Positions 53,601 through 62,714 of a DNA stretch of 64,000 bases are shown in pieces; position 1 is the first letter of the stretch; each line of letters opens with the position of its first letter. Both the position numbers and the translations under genes were made by a program. This stretch comes from Winogradskyella pelagia. Lineage in GTDB: Bacteria; Bacteroidota; Bacteroidia; Flavobacteriales; Flavobacteriaceae. The notes under the pieces were generated by a model that worked only from the letters and a program-made list of their open reading frames with translations, was not told where the DNA came from and ran no database searches. The stretch covers positions 62,001 through 126,000 of the forward strand of contig NZ_JAGEVF010000009.1 in the NCBI RefSeq assembly GCF_017581965.1, in the 5' to 3' direction.

Positions 53601-55756
53601 TAATCCTCATCTTTTAAGAGGTAATTTTCTTGCTCCAAAAGCTTGTCCCATCTGTTCAACTCATTATTATAAGCATACACCACAGAGGCTAATCTGCCCG
53701 ACTCATCCTGTTCAAAAGCATACTGTGTACCATATCTTGGAAGGGCAATGTAGCGCTCTTTAGAAATAGGTAATAAATGTAACTTAGGATTCCCGCCTCT
53801 CTGATACATAAGCTTACCGTCTTTTACCCAAAATTTACGAGGTCCATATGTACCAGTGATGGTATTCAATTGATTTTTTAGTTCTTCAGTTGTTATGGAA
53901 TTTAGGTATTCAATATGCTGCAGAGCCAATTTGAGGAAATAATGTTTAGGGTGTCTAGCAATGGCTTTTTTGTATAAAACTTCTGCTTCTTCAAGTTTTC
54001 CGTCCATAAGTGAGCGCTCAGCAGTCGTGATACTCTCATCATAAGTCCAGTAATAAAAAGAAGCAGGGTCGTTAAAATTATAGTTGGTGTTTTTTGTACC
54101 GTAGATCGTTCCTGTACTATCTTTTAAAAATCTTATATGGGTAAGGCTCCTGTTAATATAGCCGCCAATGACAAGAGCATCATCACCTGCGGGAATAGGC
54201 GCATACAATCGTTGGTTGGATACGTAAGTCACCAATCTATTATTCTCAATCCAATGCTCATAAGTTTGCTCTGTTGCTTGATGGCGATACTTACCAACGA
54301 ATTGTTGATTTTTAATCTTAGAAATTTCAGTTTTGGACAAATAGTTAATAATAGTGTCAAATATTTTAGAGAAATTTTCCCATTCTGGATGCATTAGTTT
54401 TACACGTTCCTGAGTTTTTCGGGCAGCCTCAATATTTCCTTTTAACAATTGGGGACGAATCTTGTATGAAAATAAATCAGGATTATTAGGTTGTACCAAC
54501 TCTAAAGCTCTTATGGCTCTAATGACATCATCGTAACGACCTGCTACTAGGCTTGCATGTAGGAGGTAAGTGCCATTGTCTATACTTTTGTTCTTTTCGT
54601 AGCGTTCCTCAGCGTGCTTGAGAAAAGCTTCTGTTTGTTTGGTTTCGCCATATACTGCATAAAGCAACCGATTATAAGTTTCGTTACTAGGGTCAATTTC
54701 CAGTTGGAGTTTTAATAGTTTTTCTGCTATATCCCATTCTTCATAAGCAATATGTCTTAGAATTCTAATTTGTAATTGCATCTGAAGAGGCAATTTATTA
54801 CTGTAACGATAGGCCTTGTCAATAACATTTTTCTCGGACTCAGAACCAAAACTATAGCGTATAAACCTAAAGGCATTTTCAAAATAGGAAATGGAAAATG
54901 TAGAATCTAATTCTTGAGCCTTTTTGTAATTACCGTCTAAGTTATATTTAATAGCTTCTAAAGAATTGCTGTAAAACTCACTTAGGTTTAAATCAATATA
55001 AAAGTCACGCTGCGTTTCTAGAAGCCCAACATTGTTCTTTACAAAAACGGTAATATCATCTAGAAGGCTCAGTAAATTATCACCTTTAAACACTTGCTCT
55101 TTAATTACTTTTCCGTTTTTTGCATTTCGCAGGGTAGGCTTAATTGTATAGACACTGTCAACAACCTTGTAGGTGCCATCTAAATAAAATTCATTGAAAA
55201 TTCTAGATTCAGCAACTTTGTTAACAGTCCCTTCAGAATCAGATTCATAAGGGGAAATGTGTTTGTCTTGAAGTAAATCTTGATACAATAATTCTTGAAT
55301 ACCGTCTTCAAGCCAAGTATAACTTGTGTCTTGTACTTCTTGCTCAAACTCAAAAATGGGGAGCCCAATTCTAAACTCTTCCTTGGTAATCACTTGGGTC
55401 TCCAGACCACCTTCATCGTTGGTATAACTGATTTCCTTAGTTGTTGCACCTAAATCACTATTGCCAAAACCAAAATATAGTACAACACCAAGTAATACGA
55501 AGTTTAATGGAATAATAATTTTTTCCCAAAGTTTTATGATGCCACTGTTAATGCGTTCTTGGTTATAGAGGTAAATAATAAGTGATGGGATAATTCCAAT
55601 AAAAAACCACAGTAAAAAATCTACCCAATTTGGAGAGATCTCATATCGGTTTAAAATCCAATCCACGAATTGTAAAAAGGTCCATGCAGCAACAAGGTAG
55701 GCAGCAAAAAACTGCAAGGTTTTAGTCCATTTTCTTTTTTGGTCTAGTTTGGTCAT
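53597..55756 (-). CDS. Membrane-anchored TPR protein
   Basis: A 719-residue protein. Three N-terminal hydrophobic segments (about 15-33, 43-63 and 83-97) are followed by a beta-rich domain (about 130-240) and then TPR-like helical repeats (about 260-480: LDGNYKKAQELDSTFSISYFENAFRFIR, DPSNETYNRLLYAVYGETKQTEAF). The C-terminal part has two beta domains around VGKYRHQATEQTYEHWIE and TYGPRKFWVKDGKLMYQR, a repeated lipocalin-like pattern, separated by another TPR (GKLEEAEVLYKKAIARHPKHYFLKL). This layout recalls the non-catalytic parts of TPR-containing adenylyl-cyclase-like proteins of this phylum; no cyclase is present. Confidence 0.72.
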   Translation of the reverse strand: MTKLDQKRKWTKTLQFFAAYLVAAWTFLQFVDWILNRYEISPNWVDFLLWFFIGIIPSLIIYLYNQERINSGIIKLWEKIIIPLNFVLLGVVLYFGFGNSDLGATTKEISYTNDEGGLETQVITKEEFRIGLPIFEFEQEVQDTSYTWLEDGIQELLYQDLLQDKHISPYESDSEGTVNKVAESRIFNEFYLDGTYKVVDSVYTIKPTLRNAKNGKVIKEQVFKGDNLLSLLDDITVFVKNNVGLLETQRDFYIDLNLSEFYSNSLEAIKYNLDGNYKKAQELDSTFSISYFENAFRFIRYSFGSESEKNVIDKAYRYSNKLPLQMQLQIRILRHIAYEEWDIAEKLLKLQLEIDPSNETYNRLLYAVYGETKQTEAFLKHAEERYEKNKSIDNGTYLLHASLVAGRYDDVIRAIRALELVQPNNPDLFSYKIRPQLLKGNIEAARKTQERVKLMHPEWENFSKIFDTIINYLSKTEISKIKNQQFVGKYRHQATEQTYEHWIENNRLVTYVSNQRLYAPIPAGDDALVIGGYINRSLTHIRFLKDSTGTIYGTKNTNYNFNDPASFYYWTYDESITTAERSLMDGKLEEAEVLYKKAIARHPKHYFLKLALQHIEYLNSITTEELKNQLNTITGTYGPRKFWVKDGKLMYQRGGNPKLHLLPISKERYIALPRYGTQYAFEQDESGRLASVVYAYNNELNRWDKLLEQENYLLKDEDY

Positions 55757-55898
55757 GTCTTATAAATCCTACCGAAATATACTTAATAATTATCGAAGAA
55801 TTAAATGACATAGATTACAATCCTTCAAGCTAGTGTATTTTTACTCAAACCGATTACAATTATACATGTGTGTCTAGAGCAGCGTCCTCAAAATAACT

Positions 55899-55920
55899 AA
55901 CTTTAAGTCATACTTAAGTT
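55899..55920. promoter_or_regulatory. Near-perfect inverted repeat directly upstream of the outer-membrane protein gene
   Basis: AACTTTAAGT and ACTTAAGTT, arms differing by one inserted T, flank CAT and end eight bases before the ATG at 55928. It could be an operator or a leader hairpin that hides the start codon. Confidence 0.33.
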
Positions 55921-55927
55921 TTACAAT

Positions 55928-57019
55928 ATGTTCTCTATTTTTCATCTATTTTCTAGGGTGTCAATCACATTTTTTACTTTTATTTTTTTTGTAGCTTTAG
56001 GTTGTGACAGTTTATCCGCACAAAATGTTCCTACGGCTCATAGCGAAAAAGATTCTATTTTTTTTAGTGAACCATACCCGTACATTTTACCAATTATGGG
56101 TAATAAAGTCCATAAGGCAAAAATTAGACTGCCATATCCAACCGGTGTTATGTTCAACACATTGGTCGGTACACAAGATTTATCCCTAAATGATTTACAA
56201 TTAGGTTTTGGCCGGTTTTCCGATACTCAGGGGCCCAATATGATAAATTTGGACGAGGTGGTAAGGTTCGATGATATCAGTGCCCAAACCAGTACTTTTA
56301 ATTTTAGGGTAGATACATGGGTATTACCATTTTTAAATGTCTATGGGATTGTTGGTCAAACCAAAAAGGCAGATATTAGTGTCAGACTTATTGATCCAAT
56401 TCCATTAGACGTTACCACGGAGGTAAGTGGTACTTATCTCGGATTTGGTCTTATGGCTGCTGGAGCCGTTGGCCCACTTTTTTTCTCACTGGATGCCAAT
56501 CGCACATGGAATTTTAATGAGCGTTTAGACGATCCCGCTACAGTATTTATTTCTGGTTTAAGGGCAGGACCAGTATTTAGATTTAAGAACAATCCAGATA
56601 TGAATATTACACTATGGACAGGAGCCATGTATAGTCATTTAGACGGTGAAACGGTTGGTAGTATTTCTGTGCAAGAATTGGCACCAGATGCTCCAGGTGC
56701 CGTTGATAATCTTATAGTTGAACTCGATTCTTGGTACAACAATTTAGGCCCAATTGAACAAGTATTATATGAAGGTCTTTATAACAGGCTAAGTGATGGG
56801 CTAAACAATCTTTCAAATAGCGTAAACGATGGATATATTAGATATTCGTTTAATAAAGAAATAGGCAACCCTTGGAATATGTTAGTAGGTGCGCAGTGGC
56901 AAATTAATTATCGCTGGCAATTTAGGGCAGAAGCGCAATTTCTGGGTGATCGCACAGCAGGTCTTTTTTCCTTAAATTACCGGTTCGGAGTGCGTGGCAA
57001 AAATTGGTTATCTGATTAG
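55928..57019 (+). CDS. Predicted outer-membrane beta-barrel protein, first gene of the sulfatase locus
   Basis: A 363-residue exported protein. After a signal peptide (about 1-31, SLSAQ), the mature protein has alternating hydrophobic and polar strands typical of an outer-membrane barrel (TSTFNFRVDTWVLPFLNVYGIVGQTKKADISVRL, GTYLGFGLMAAGAVGPLFFSLDANRTWNF). It ends with an aromatic-rich strand pattern (QFRAEAQFLGDRTAGLFSLNYRFGV). A long extracellular-type insertion lies about 240-300. I do not recognise the family. It starts an apparent two-gene unit with the MetA-like barrel three bases downstream. A substrate-uptake role is inference from context. Confidence 0.72.
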   Translation: MFSIFHLFSRVSITFFTFIFFVALGCDSLSAQNVPTAHSEKDSIFFSEPYPYILPIMGNKVHKAKIRLPYPTGVMFNTLVGTQDLSLNDLQLGFGRFSDTQGPNMINLDEVVRFDDISAQTSTFNFRVDTWVLPFLNVYGIVGQTKKADISVRLIDPIPLDVTTEVSGTYLGFGLMAAGAVGPLFFSLDANRTWNFNERLDDPATVFISGLRAGPVFRFKNNPDMNITLWTGAMYSHLDGETVGSISVQELAPDAPGAVDNLIVELDSWYNNLGPIEQVLYEGLYNRLSDGLNNLSNSVNDGYIRYSFNKEIGNPWNMLVGAQWQINYRWQFRAEAQFLGDRTAGLFSLNYRFGVRGKNWLSD

Positions 57020-57022
57020 AAA

Positions 57023-57928
57023 ATGATGTATTCAGTTTTAAAAACAATATTATGCTATGTGATTATTCTACTAGGAGTCTCTAATCTTAGAGCTCAAGAT
57101 ATACAGCCAAGAGTATATGCTCCAGCGCCAGTAGGTACAAATGTAATTACGTTGGGTTACACCTACTCCTATGGTGCCCTGCTTTTTGATAAGACCATTC
57201 CAATTACGGATACTGATGCCTCTATTCACGGCATAAATGCTGCCTATTCAAGAGCTACAAAATTTCTTGGTGCAGCAGGGCGGTTTGATGTTGTTTTACC
57301 ACTTGTTAGAGGCTTCTGGGATGGTCAAGTTTCAGATTTGTCCCAAAGCACCGATCGTTTTGGTATGGCTGATCCCGTGATTAGATATGCGGTTTTTATT
57401 AAAGGAGCACCAGCCTTAACAAAAGAAGAGTTTTCAGATTTTGAGCCTGAGACAATTATTGGGCTTACCATGCGAATGCAAGTGCCTTTAGGGCAATATG
57501 ACCCGGATAGACTCATTAATCTTGGCACTAACCGTTGGACCTTTAGTCCGCAAATAGGCCTTTGGCATGCCTTTAGAAATTTCACGTTCGAAGCCTACGC
57601 AGGGTTGTGGTTGTTTACAGATAATACTAATTTTTTGGGGGCTACGCGGTCTCAAAATCCTTTGGCCACCTTGCAAGCTCATGTTTCCTATGCTTTTAAT
57701 AATGGCTTATGGATAGCCGCCTCTACGCGTCAAAGTTTTGGAGGAGCGGTCACAACAGGGAATGGTGAGAGGCTAGACCCTGAAACAAATAATAGGGTTG
57801 GTCTATCGTTGGCGCTACCGCTCTCTAAGAATTATGTCATTAGGCTAAGTGGTACTACGGGCTTAAGCACAACTATTGGGAACGATTACACAACTTTTGG
57901 CATTGGTTGTCAGGCGGTGTTTTGGTAG
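57023..57928 (+). CDS. Outer-membrane protein of the phenol-degradation MetA (Phenol_MetA_deg) type
   Basis: A 301-residue predicted outer-membrane barrel (signal peptide to about residue 24, NLRAQ). VGTNVITLGYTYSYGALLFD, AAYSRATKFLGAAGRFDVVLPLVRG, TMRMQVPLGQYDPDRLINLGTNRWTFSPQIG and FGGAVTTGNGERLDPETNNRVGLSLALPL follow the family Phenol_MetA_deg, proposed to import aromatic compounds. The stop of the previous gene is three bases away. If the downstream sulfatase acts on aryl sulfates, this could be the route of entry, which is inference. Confidence 0.8.
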   Translation: MMYSVLKTILCYVIILLGVSNLRAQDIQPRVYAPAPVGTNVITLGYTYSYGALLFDKTIPITDTDASIHGINAAYSRATKFLGAAGRFDVVLPLVRGFWDGQVSDLSQSTDRFGMADPVIRYAVFIKGAPALTKEEFSDFEPETIIGLTMRMQVPLGQYDPDRLINLGTNRWTFSPQIGLWHAFRNFTFEAYAGLWLFTDNTNFLGATRSQNPLATLQAHVSYAFNNGLWIAASTRQSFGGAVTTGNGERLDPETNNRVGLSLALPLSKNYVIRLSGTTGLSTTIGNDYTTFGIGCQAVFW

Positions 57929-57972
57929 TTTTTATAAATTAAGCCTTATCATTTATTTTGTAAAATCCACTA

Positions 57973-57989
57973 TTACATTACTAATGTAA
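57973..57989. repeat. 17-bp inverted repeat between convergent genes
   Basis: TTACATT and AATGTAA are separated by ACT in the 84-base spacer between the convergent genes ending at 57928 and 58013. There is no T-run, so it is at best a weak bidirectional terminator; it may also be a protein site. Confidence 0.3.
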
Positions 57990-58012
57990 AGTATTGGTAT
58001 TTCGTTCAGTCT

Positions 58013-58807
58013 TTAAATAAAAAACGAAAGGCCCAAAAGCGGACCAATGACATTGACACTGGTATCCACACCATCGTCAGTACGTTGATAGTTAAAATTC
58101 CGGAAGCCCGCATTAATAGTCATATAATTCAGGACTTTAAACACATTGAGATAGACAAAATCATAGCTAAAATCTGAGGAGTTTCCAATGCCAAATCCAC
58201 CAACACTCAGACGCGCACCTAAAAATACTTTATCAGATAAGGAGACATTGGTACGTACTCCAAGCATCAAATCCCACCAGCTCTGATTTTCGTTGGTGCG
58301 AATGATAAAATCATTTTCGAGCTGTTCGAGTTCTATTTTAAAATCTATAGTAAGATCATTCACCCAGTTTTTGGCGCCTAAGGTGCCTTCAATTGACCAA
58401 CCCTTTGCGATATTATCAGTATTATCGATAAAGGTGCTGAAAATTACATAGCCGGCAGAAACATCCATAATACTTTGTTTGACTTCCAAGTCAATACTTG
58501 CAGGGCCTTGACGTTCGTTTACGCCTAAAGTGGCAAAGGTACCATCAACACTCAAAGAATAGCGCTGATATCGAAGGCTGGCTACAAATTGAAATCCCGC
58601 ATTGGTCAGTGAAGCAAGATCATCAAATGATTGTCTAATACTTTCCTCCCCCACATCGGTAGACTGAGCGGCCAATAGGGCGTAAGGCGTAAAACTGAAG
58701 CTCCAGTCTTTCTGAGTGTCGTTATCAAAATTAAAAGAGGTGACCTGCCCATTCGTTGCCATACTTAGCCCAATTACCAGCGAGAAAAGGATACGTTTTG
58801 CTCTCAT
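58013..58807 (-). CDS. Predicted outer-membrane beta-barrel protein
   Basis: A 264-residue exported protein from the ATG at 58807 (MRAKRILFSLVIGLSMATNGQ, a good signal peptide); an ATG 45 bases upstream would bury that signal. The mature protein is a beta-barrel of the porin/autotransporter-like small type: YSLSVDGTFATLGVNERQGPASIDLEVKQSIMDVSAGYVIF, WWDLMLGVRTNVSLSDKVFLGARLSVGGFG, ending FLNVFKVLNYMTINAGFRNFNY and GPLLGLSFFI with a terminal aromatic. It is divergent from the TetR regulator and probably controlled by it. Confidence 0.77.
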   Translation of the reverse strand: MRAKRILFSLVIGLSMATNGQVTSFNFDNDTQKDWSFSFTPYALLAAQSTDVGEESIRQSFDDLASLTNAGFQFVASLRYQRYSLSVDGTFATLGVNERQGPASIDLEVKQSIMDVSAGYVIFSTFIDNTDNIAKGWSIEGTLGAKNWVNDLTIDFKIELEQLENDFIIRTNENQSWWDLMLGVRTNVSLSDKVFLGARLSVGGFGIGNSSDFSYDFVYLNVFKVLNYMTINAGFRNFNYQRTDDGVDTSVNVIGPLLGLSFFI

Positions 58808-58831
58808 CTTACGACTATTTATTTTTAAAAG

Positions 58832-58847
58832 TACTATTTTTTTAGTA
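58832..58847. promoter_or_regulatory. Candidate TetR operator
   Basis: TACTA and TAGTA arms are separated by six T in the 111-base spacer between the divergent barrel gene and the TetR gene, 25 bases upstream of the barrel start. The position fits autoregulation; the motif itself is unproven. Confidence 0.33.
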
Positions 58848-58918
58848 TTCAAAAATTGTTCGCTGGGCTTCTATGGGTTTAAAAGAATTACTATCTTTCA
58901 ACATAAGTTAAGCAATCC

Positions 58919-59506
58919 ATGACCCTAACCATGCAAAACGATAAAAAGTCCAAGTGGCTCAACGAAGGCTATAAACACTTCGCGGAATTTGGCCCAGAAC
59001 ATATCAGTATAAATAAAATAAGTAAGGAAATTGGGGCTGCAAGAGCTTCCTTTTACCATTTTTTTGGGGATATGGATGTCTTTATTGAGGAGCTCTGTGC
59101 CCTGCATTGGGATATTGCCGTAGAGTTTAATAAGTCTGGAAAAGATAACATCACACACTTATTTCCCGATTTTTATGATTTTCTGGCTGAGTACAATATG
59201 CCACTTCAATTTTCATTACAGTTGTTTCGTAATCGGCATCATCCCACTTACAATTATTTATATCTCAGAACCTATGAATTATCGGCCAATGCTTTTCTAC
59301 TAAAACTTTTTGCAAAGGAATGTCACTATACTCAAACTGAGCAAGACTTGCTGAAGTTATGGATTACGGTAGGAGAGGCCTGGTATTCGCGCTTAGATCC
59401 TGAAGATTTATCGTCAGCCACTCTACAAAAGCATGCCAAGGACATACTTCAAACGGTAATGCAATTCTCTAATTCAAGACTGTACTCCTCATTACGCACT
59501 AATTAG
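58919..59506 (+). CDS. TetR/AcrR-family transcriptional regulator
   Basis: A 195-residue regulator. The N-terminal HTH (KWLNEGYKHFAEFGPEHISINKISKEIGAARASFYHFFGDMDVFIEEL) is a standard TetR DNA-binding domain. The C-terminal ligand domain is divergent (FSLQLFRNRHHPTYNYLYLRTYELSANAFLLKLF). A second ATG 12 bases downstream (MQNDKKSK) is equally plausible. It sits between the outer-membrane genes and the sulfatase and probably senses the locus substrate or its product. Confidence 0.9.
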   Translation: MTLTMQNDKKSKWLNEGYKHFAEFGPEHISINKISKEIGAARASFYHFFGDMDVFIEELCALHWDIAVEFNKSGKDNITHLFPDFYDFLAEYNMPLQFSLQLFRNRHHPTYNYLYLRTYELSANAFLLKLFAKECHYTQTEQDLLKLWITVGEAWYSRLDPEDLSSATLQKHAKDILQTVMQFSNSRLYSSLRTN

Positions 59507-59690
59507 AGCCCGTAGGCACTATGGCTTACAAATATACTATACATAGCTGTCTAAAATTTATCTCTCGAATTTACTAACTTGAAAGATTAGAAGAGCAACC
59601 TTACAATTGTGCTGCGGTTGTGGCTAGGTGTAGTTGTTTTTTCTTTGTCGAAACAATCAAACTTAATGACTAATCAAATAAGGAATAACC

Positions 59691-62069
59691 ATGGAGAAAA
59701 TGAAATTATTTAGCCTAATTATAGTAGGTTTACTTGTATTCAGTTGTAATGAAACGGAGAATAACCAAACAACGTATGCGGCACAAGAGGTATTACCGTT
59801 TCCATCACCACCCATGGGTGGCGAGGTAGGGCCCACCATGCAGGAATCTGTCCATAAATGGCGAGAGACTCCAAGCTACCTTCCTGAAGATGCACCGAAT
59901 ATCCTCATCATTATGTTAGATGATGCGGGCTTCGGTAATCCCAGCACCTTTGGTGGTGAGATCAAAACACCTACACTTTCGAAGCTGCGGGAAGAGGGCA
60001 TTGCTTATAACCGCTTTCACACCACAGCCATGTGTTCACCAACGCGGGCGGCACTAATGACGGGTCGGAATCACCATCGTGTAGGTTCAGGAATGATTGC
60101 TGAATATGGCAACGACTGGGATGGTTACACGGGTGTTATTCCTAAATCTTCGGCAACCCTTACTGAAGTCCTGGGTCATTATGGTTACTCCTCAGCTGCC
60201 TTAGGAAAAGAACACAATACACCGGTCGATCAATTGGCCAATGGCCCTTATGACCGTACCCCAACAGGAAGAGGCTATGATTATTTCTATGGCTTTATGG
60301 CCGGAGAAAGCTCGCAGTGGGAACCTGTACTTTGGGAAAATACGACGCCCATTGAAACACCTCATGCTGAAAATTACGAAGATTTTCACCTTACCGAAGC
60401 CATGGCCGAAAAAGGCATCACCTGGATACGAAGACATTTGGCTATTAATCCGGATCGTCCCTTTATGATGTATTGGGCCCCTGGAGCCGTTCATGGCCCA
60501 CATCATGTCGCTAAAGAATGGGCAGATAAGTATAAAGGTCAATTTGATGATGGCTGGGACGCCTATCAAAAGCGAAATTTTGAACGTCAAAAGGCCATGG
60601 GCTGGATTCCTGAAGATGCTGTTCTTCCTCCACGCCCGGAAGGTATGCCCGCCTGGGAAGATATTCCGGATGAGGAAAAAGCCTTTCAAGCTCGCCTGAT
60701 GGAAGTCTATGCTGGCTTCTTAGAGCATACCGATGTGCAAGCCGGCAAACTCATTGATGAACTGGAAGCAAGAGGCATACGAGATAACACCATCGTCATG
60801 TATATTCTTTCTGATAATGGCGCCTCTTCCGAAGGTGTGGAGGGCAGTGTTGCAGAGTTGAACTCACAGAATGGCATCCCTTCTACAATAGCAGAACATA
60901 TCGAAATTGCAGAACAATTGGGCGGCCTCGAAGAGCTCGGAGGACCAAAGATGGACAATATGTATCATGCCGCATGGGCTTGGGCAGGAGATAGCCCCTT
61001 CCGCTATACCAAATTGATAGCAGGTGATTTTGGAGGTACACGAACACCTATGGTGATTTCCTGGCCGAAAGAAATTAAACCAGACAATACCCCTCGTTCA
61101 CAGTTTCTGCATGTCAACGATGTCGTGCCTACCCTTTATGATATTTTGGAAATACCGCATCCAAAAGTTGTGGATGGCCATGAGCAAGATCCAATGGATG
61201 GCGTGAGCTTTGCCAGTACCTTTAATGATCCGGATGCCCCGGAATTAAAAAAGACGCAGTATTTCGACATTATGGGCAGCCGTGGGATCTATCATGACGG
61301 ATGGATGGCCAGTGCTTTTGGTCCGCGTAAACCTTGGGTTGCCGCATTACCAGATGTTTCTAATTGGAATCCCGATGAGGATGAATGGGAGTTGTTTGAC
61401 CTCAGTAACGACTTCACGCTAATGAACAATTTAGCAGCTGAAAACCCCGAAAAACTGGAGGAAATGAAAAAGCTTTTTATGGAGGAAGCCATAGAAAATA
61501 AGGTGTTGCCTATTGGTGGCGCCATGTATACAGCACTCAATCCACAGGATTTTAAGAAGAGTTCCAACACCGAATGGACACTCTTTGAGGGGATGACCCG
61601 TATCCCTGAAAGCGAGGCCCCGAATGTGCGTAGCGGCAACATCCGTGTTGAAATTGATGGCGAGGTACCGGCAGGTGTTAATGGGGTGATTTTCGCCATG
61701 GGTGGTTACGCCGGTGGGGTAAGCCTTTATGCTATGAATGGGGAGCTTTACTATGAATACAGTTCCTTGCTCCTGAAACGCACCAAAATAAAAGTAGGTG
61801 CACTGCCTAAAGGCGAGGTGAACATTACTTACGAAATGAAAACACCCCTGGAGCGCGCAGCACCAGCTGAGTTGAAGTTTTGGATTAACGGAAAGGAAGC
61901 TACCACCGGAACAGTGGAACGCACTATTCCTCTAATCTTCACGGCATCTGAAACCTTCGACGTAGGTATGGATCTGAACTCACCAGTAGCTGATGCTTAT
62001 TTTGATAAGGGATCTTTTGAATTTGAAGGAACTTTAAAGAAGCTGCATTTTAAATACCTGGAAGAATAG
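59691..62069 (+). CDS. Lipoprotein type I (formylglycine) arylsulfatase
   Basis: A 792-residue sulfatase resembling Pseudomonas AtsA. A lipobox at Cys19 (LLVFSC) anchors it in the envelope. Catalytic features are metal-binding Asp77/Asp78 in MLDDAGFG, the formylglycine motif CSPTR (Cys115 to Arg119), GKEHNT, AVHGPHH and ILSDNGAS. The last ~170 residues are a beta-sandwich (GNIRVEIDGEVPAGVNGVIFAMG, ending FEFEGTLKKLHFKYLEE). The cysteine must be matured by an FGE or anSME encoded elsewhere. Base composition is richer than in neighbouring genes (36 of 60 bases are G/C at 60601-60660), hinting at transfer. The start follows AAGGAATAACC, a rare Shine-Dalgarno-like sequence here. Confidence 0.95.
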   Translation: MEKMKLFSLIIVGLLVFSCNETENNQTTYAAQEVLPFPSPPMGGEVGPTMQESVHKWRETPSYLPEDAPNILIIMLDDAGFGNPSTFGGEIKTPTLSKLREEGIAYNRFHTTAMCSPTRAALMTGRNHHRVGSGMIAEYGNDWDGYTGVIPKSSATLTEVLGHYGYSSAALGKEHNTPVDQLANGPYDRTPTGRGYDYFYGFMAGESSQWEPVLWENTTPIETPHAENYEDFHLTEAMAEKGITWIRRHLAINPDRPFMMYWAPGAVHGPHHVAKEWADKYKGQFDDGWDAYQKRNFERQKAMGWIPEDAVLPPRPEGMPAWEDIPDEEKAFQARLMEVYAGFLEHTDVQAGKLIDELEARGIRDNTIVMYILSDNGASSEGVEGSVAELNSQNGIPSTIAEHIEIAEQLGGLEELGGPKMDNMYHAAWAWAGDSPFRYTKLIAGDFGGTRTPMVISWPKEIKPDNTPRSQFLHVNDVVPTLYDILEIPHPKVVDGHEQDPMDGVSFASTFNDPDAPELKKTQYFDIMGSRGIYHDGWMASAFGPRKPWVAALPDVSNWNPDEDEWELFDLSNDFTLMNNLAAENPEKLEEMKKLFMEEAIENKVLPIGGAMYTALNPQDFKKSSNTEWTLFEGMTRIPESEAPNVRSGNIRVEIDGEVPAGVNGVIFAMGGYAGGVSLYAMNGELYYEYSSLLLKRTKIKVGALPKGEVNITYEMKTPLERAAPAELKFWINGKEATTGTVERTIPLIFTASETFDVGMDLNSPVADAYFDKGSFEFEGTLKKLHFKYLEE

Positions 62070-62107
62070 AACAACGATTAACCCTTGGACCCAACTTTAT
62101 ATTGGTT

Positions 62108-62182
62108 CTGAAAATAGCAGTTGCTGCGCATTAGTAAGAACGACTTATTAAAGGTGATCCAAGTCATTTTATGAATCTGAAA
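62108..62182 (+). pseudogene. Possible shortened echo of the sulfatase C-terminus
   Basis: Two blocks resemble the remnant at 62715-62813 in the same order: 62108-62128 (17 of 21 bases alike by eye) and 62165-62182 (16 of 18). The middle is 15 bases shorter and not alignable, and in-frame stops are present. It directly follows the intact sulfatase. This is either a second decayed tail or a copy of a small repeat. Confidence 0.4.
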
Positions 62183-62246
62183 TCTACTTTAGATTTACAG
62201 AATTTCTTAAGAGCAGATACATAACCAACAATGAATAGATAACATT

Positions 62247-62699
62247 ATGAAAAATTATAACAACCACATCGCCCTTTGCCTTATGGCTATAGTCCTTTGC
62301 TTTACACAAATGGCAGCCCAGGAATATGGAAATGCCTTAAATACCTTCGTTAAATTTGGAAGTAATTCCAGTATTGCAGCGAATTACGAGATTCAGGTCG
62401 CCAAGGATATTACCCTGGCGCCTACGGCCAGGATCTGGTTCAGTGGTGAAAACACCTTTGCAGTAGGGGGTAGAGGAGATTTTTATTTTGACAGACTGTT
62501 AGGTCTTGCTGAGCCATGGGATATCTGGGCTGGGGCTGATGCCGGTGCCGTTGTCTCTGGCGATAGCAACAAGGATGATTTTAGTTTAAACCTGCACGCT
62601 GGTGTAGAATATAAATTCAGTAATTCATTCGGTATTATTTTCGAATTCGGAGGTGGAAATACCTCTTCTGGAGGGATAGGATTGGCATTTCATTTATAG
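62247..62699 (+). CDS. Small outer-membrane beta-barrel protein
   Basis: A 150-residue exported protein: signal peptide (about 1-24, MAAQ), then eight or so amphipathic strands (KFGSNSSIAANYEIQVAKDITLAPTARIWFSG, DIWAGADAGAVVSGDS, LNLHAGVEYKFSNSFGIIFEFGGG) ending in a terminal hydrophobic Leu. It resembles OmpW- or OmpX-sized barrels, but I cannot name the family. It lies between the sulfatase and the alkylsulfatase-like gene on the same strand, with 177 and 148 bases of spacer holding sulfatase-tail remnants. Confidence 0.75.
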   Translation: MKNYNNHIALCLMAIVLCFTQMAAQEYGNALNTFVKFGSNSSIAANYEIQVAKDITLAPTARIWFSGENTFAVGGRGDFYFDRLLGLAEPWDIWAGADAGAVVSGDSNKDDFSLNLHAGVEYKFSNSFGIIFEFGGGNTSSGGIGLAFHL

Positions 62700-62714
62700 A
62701 AACAAGGTATACGT

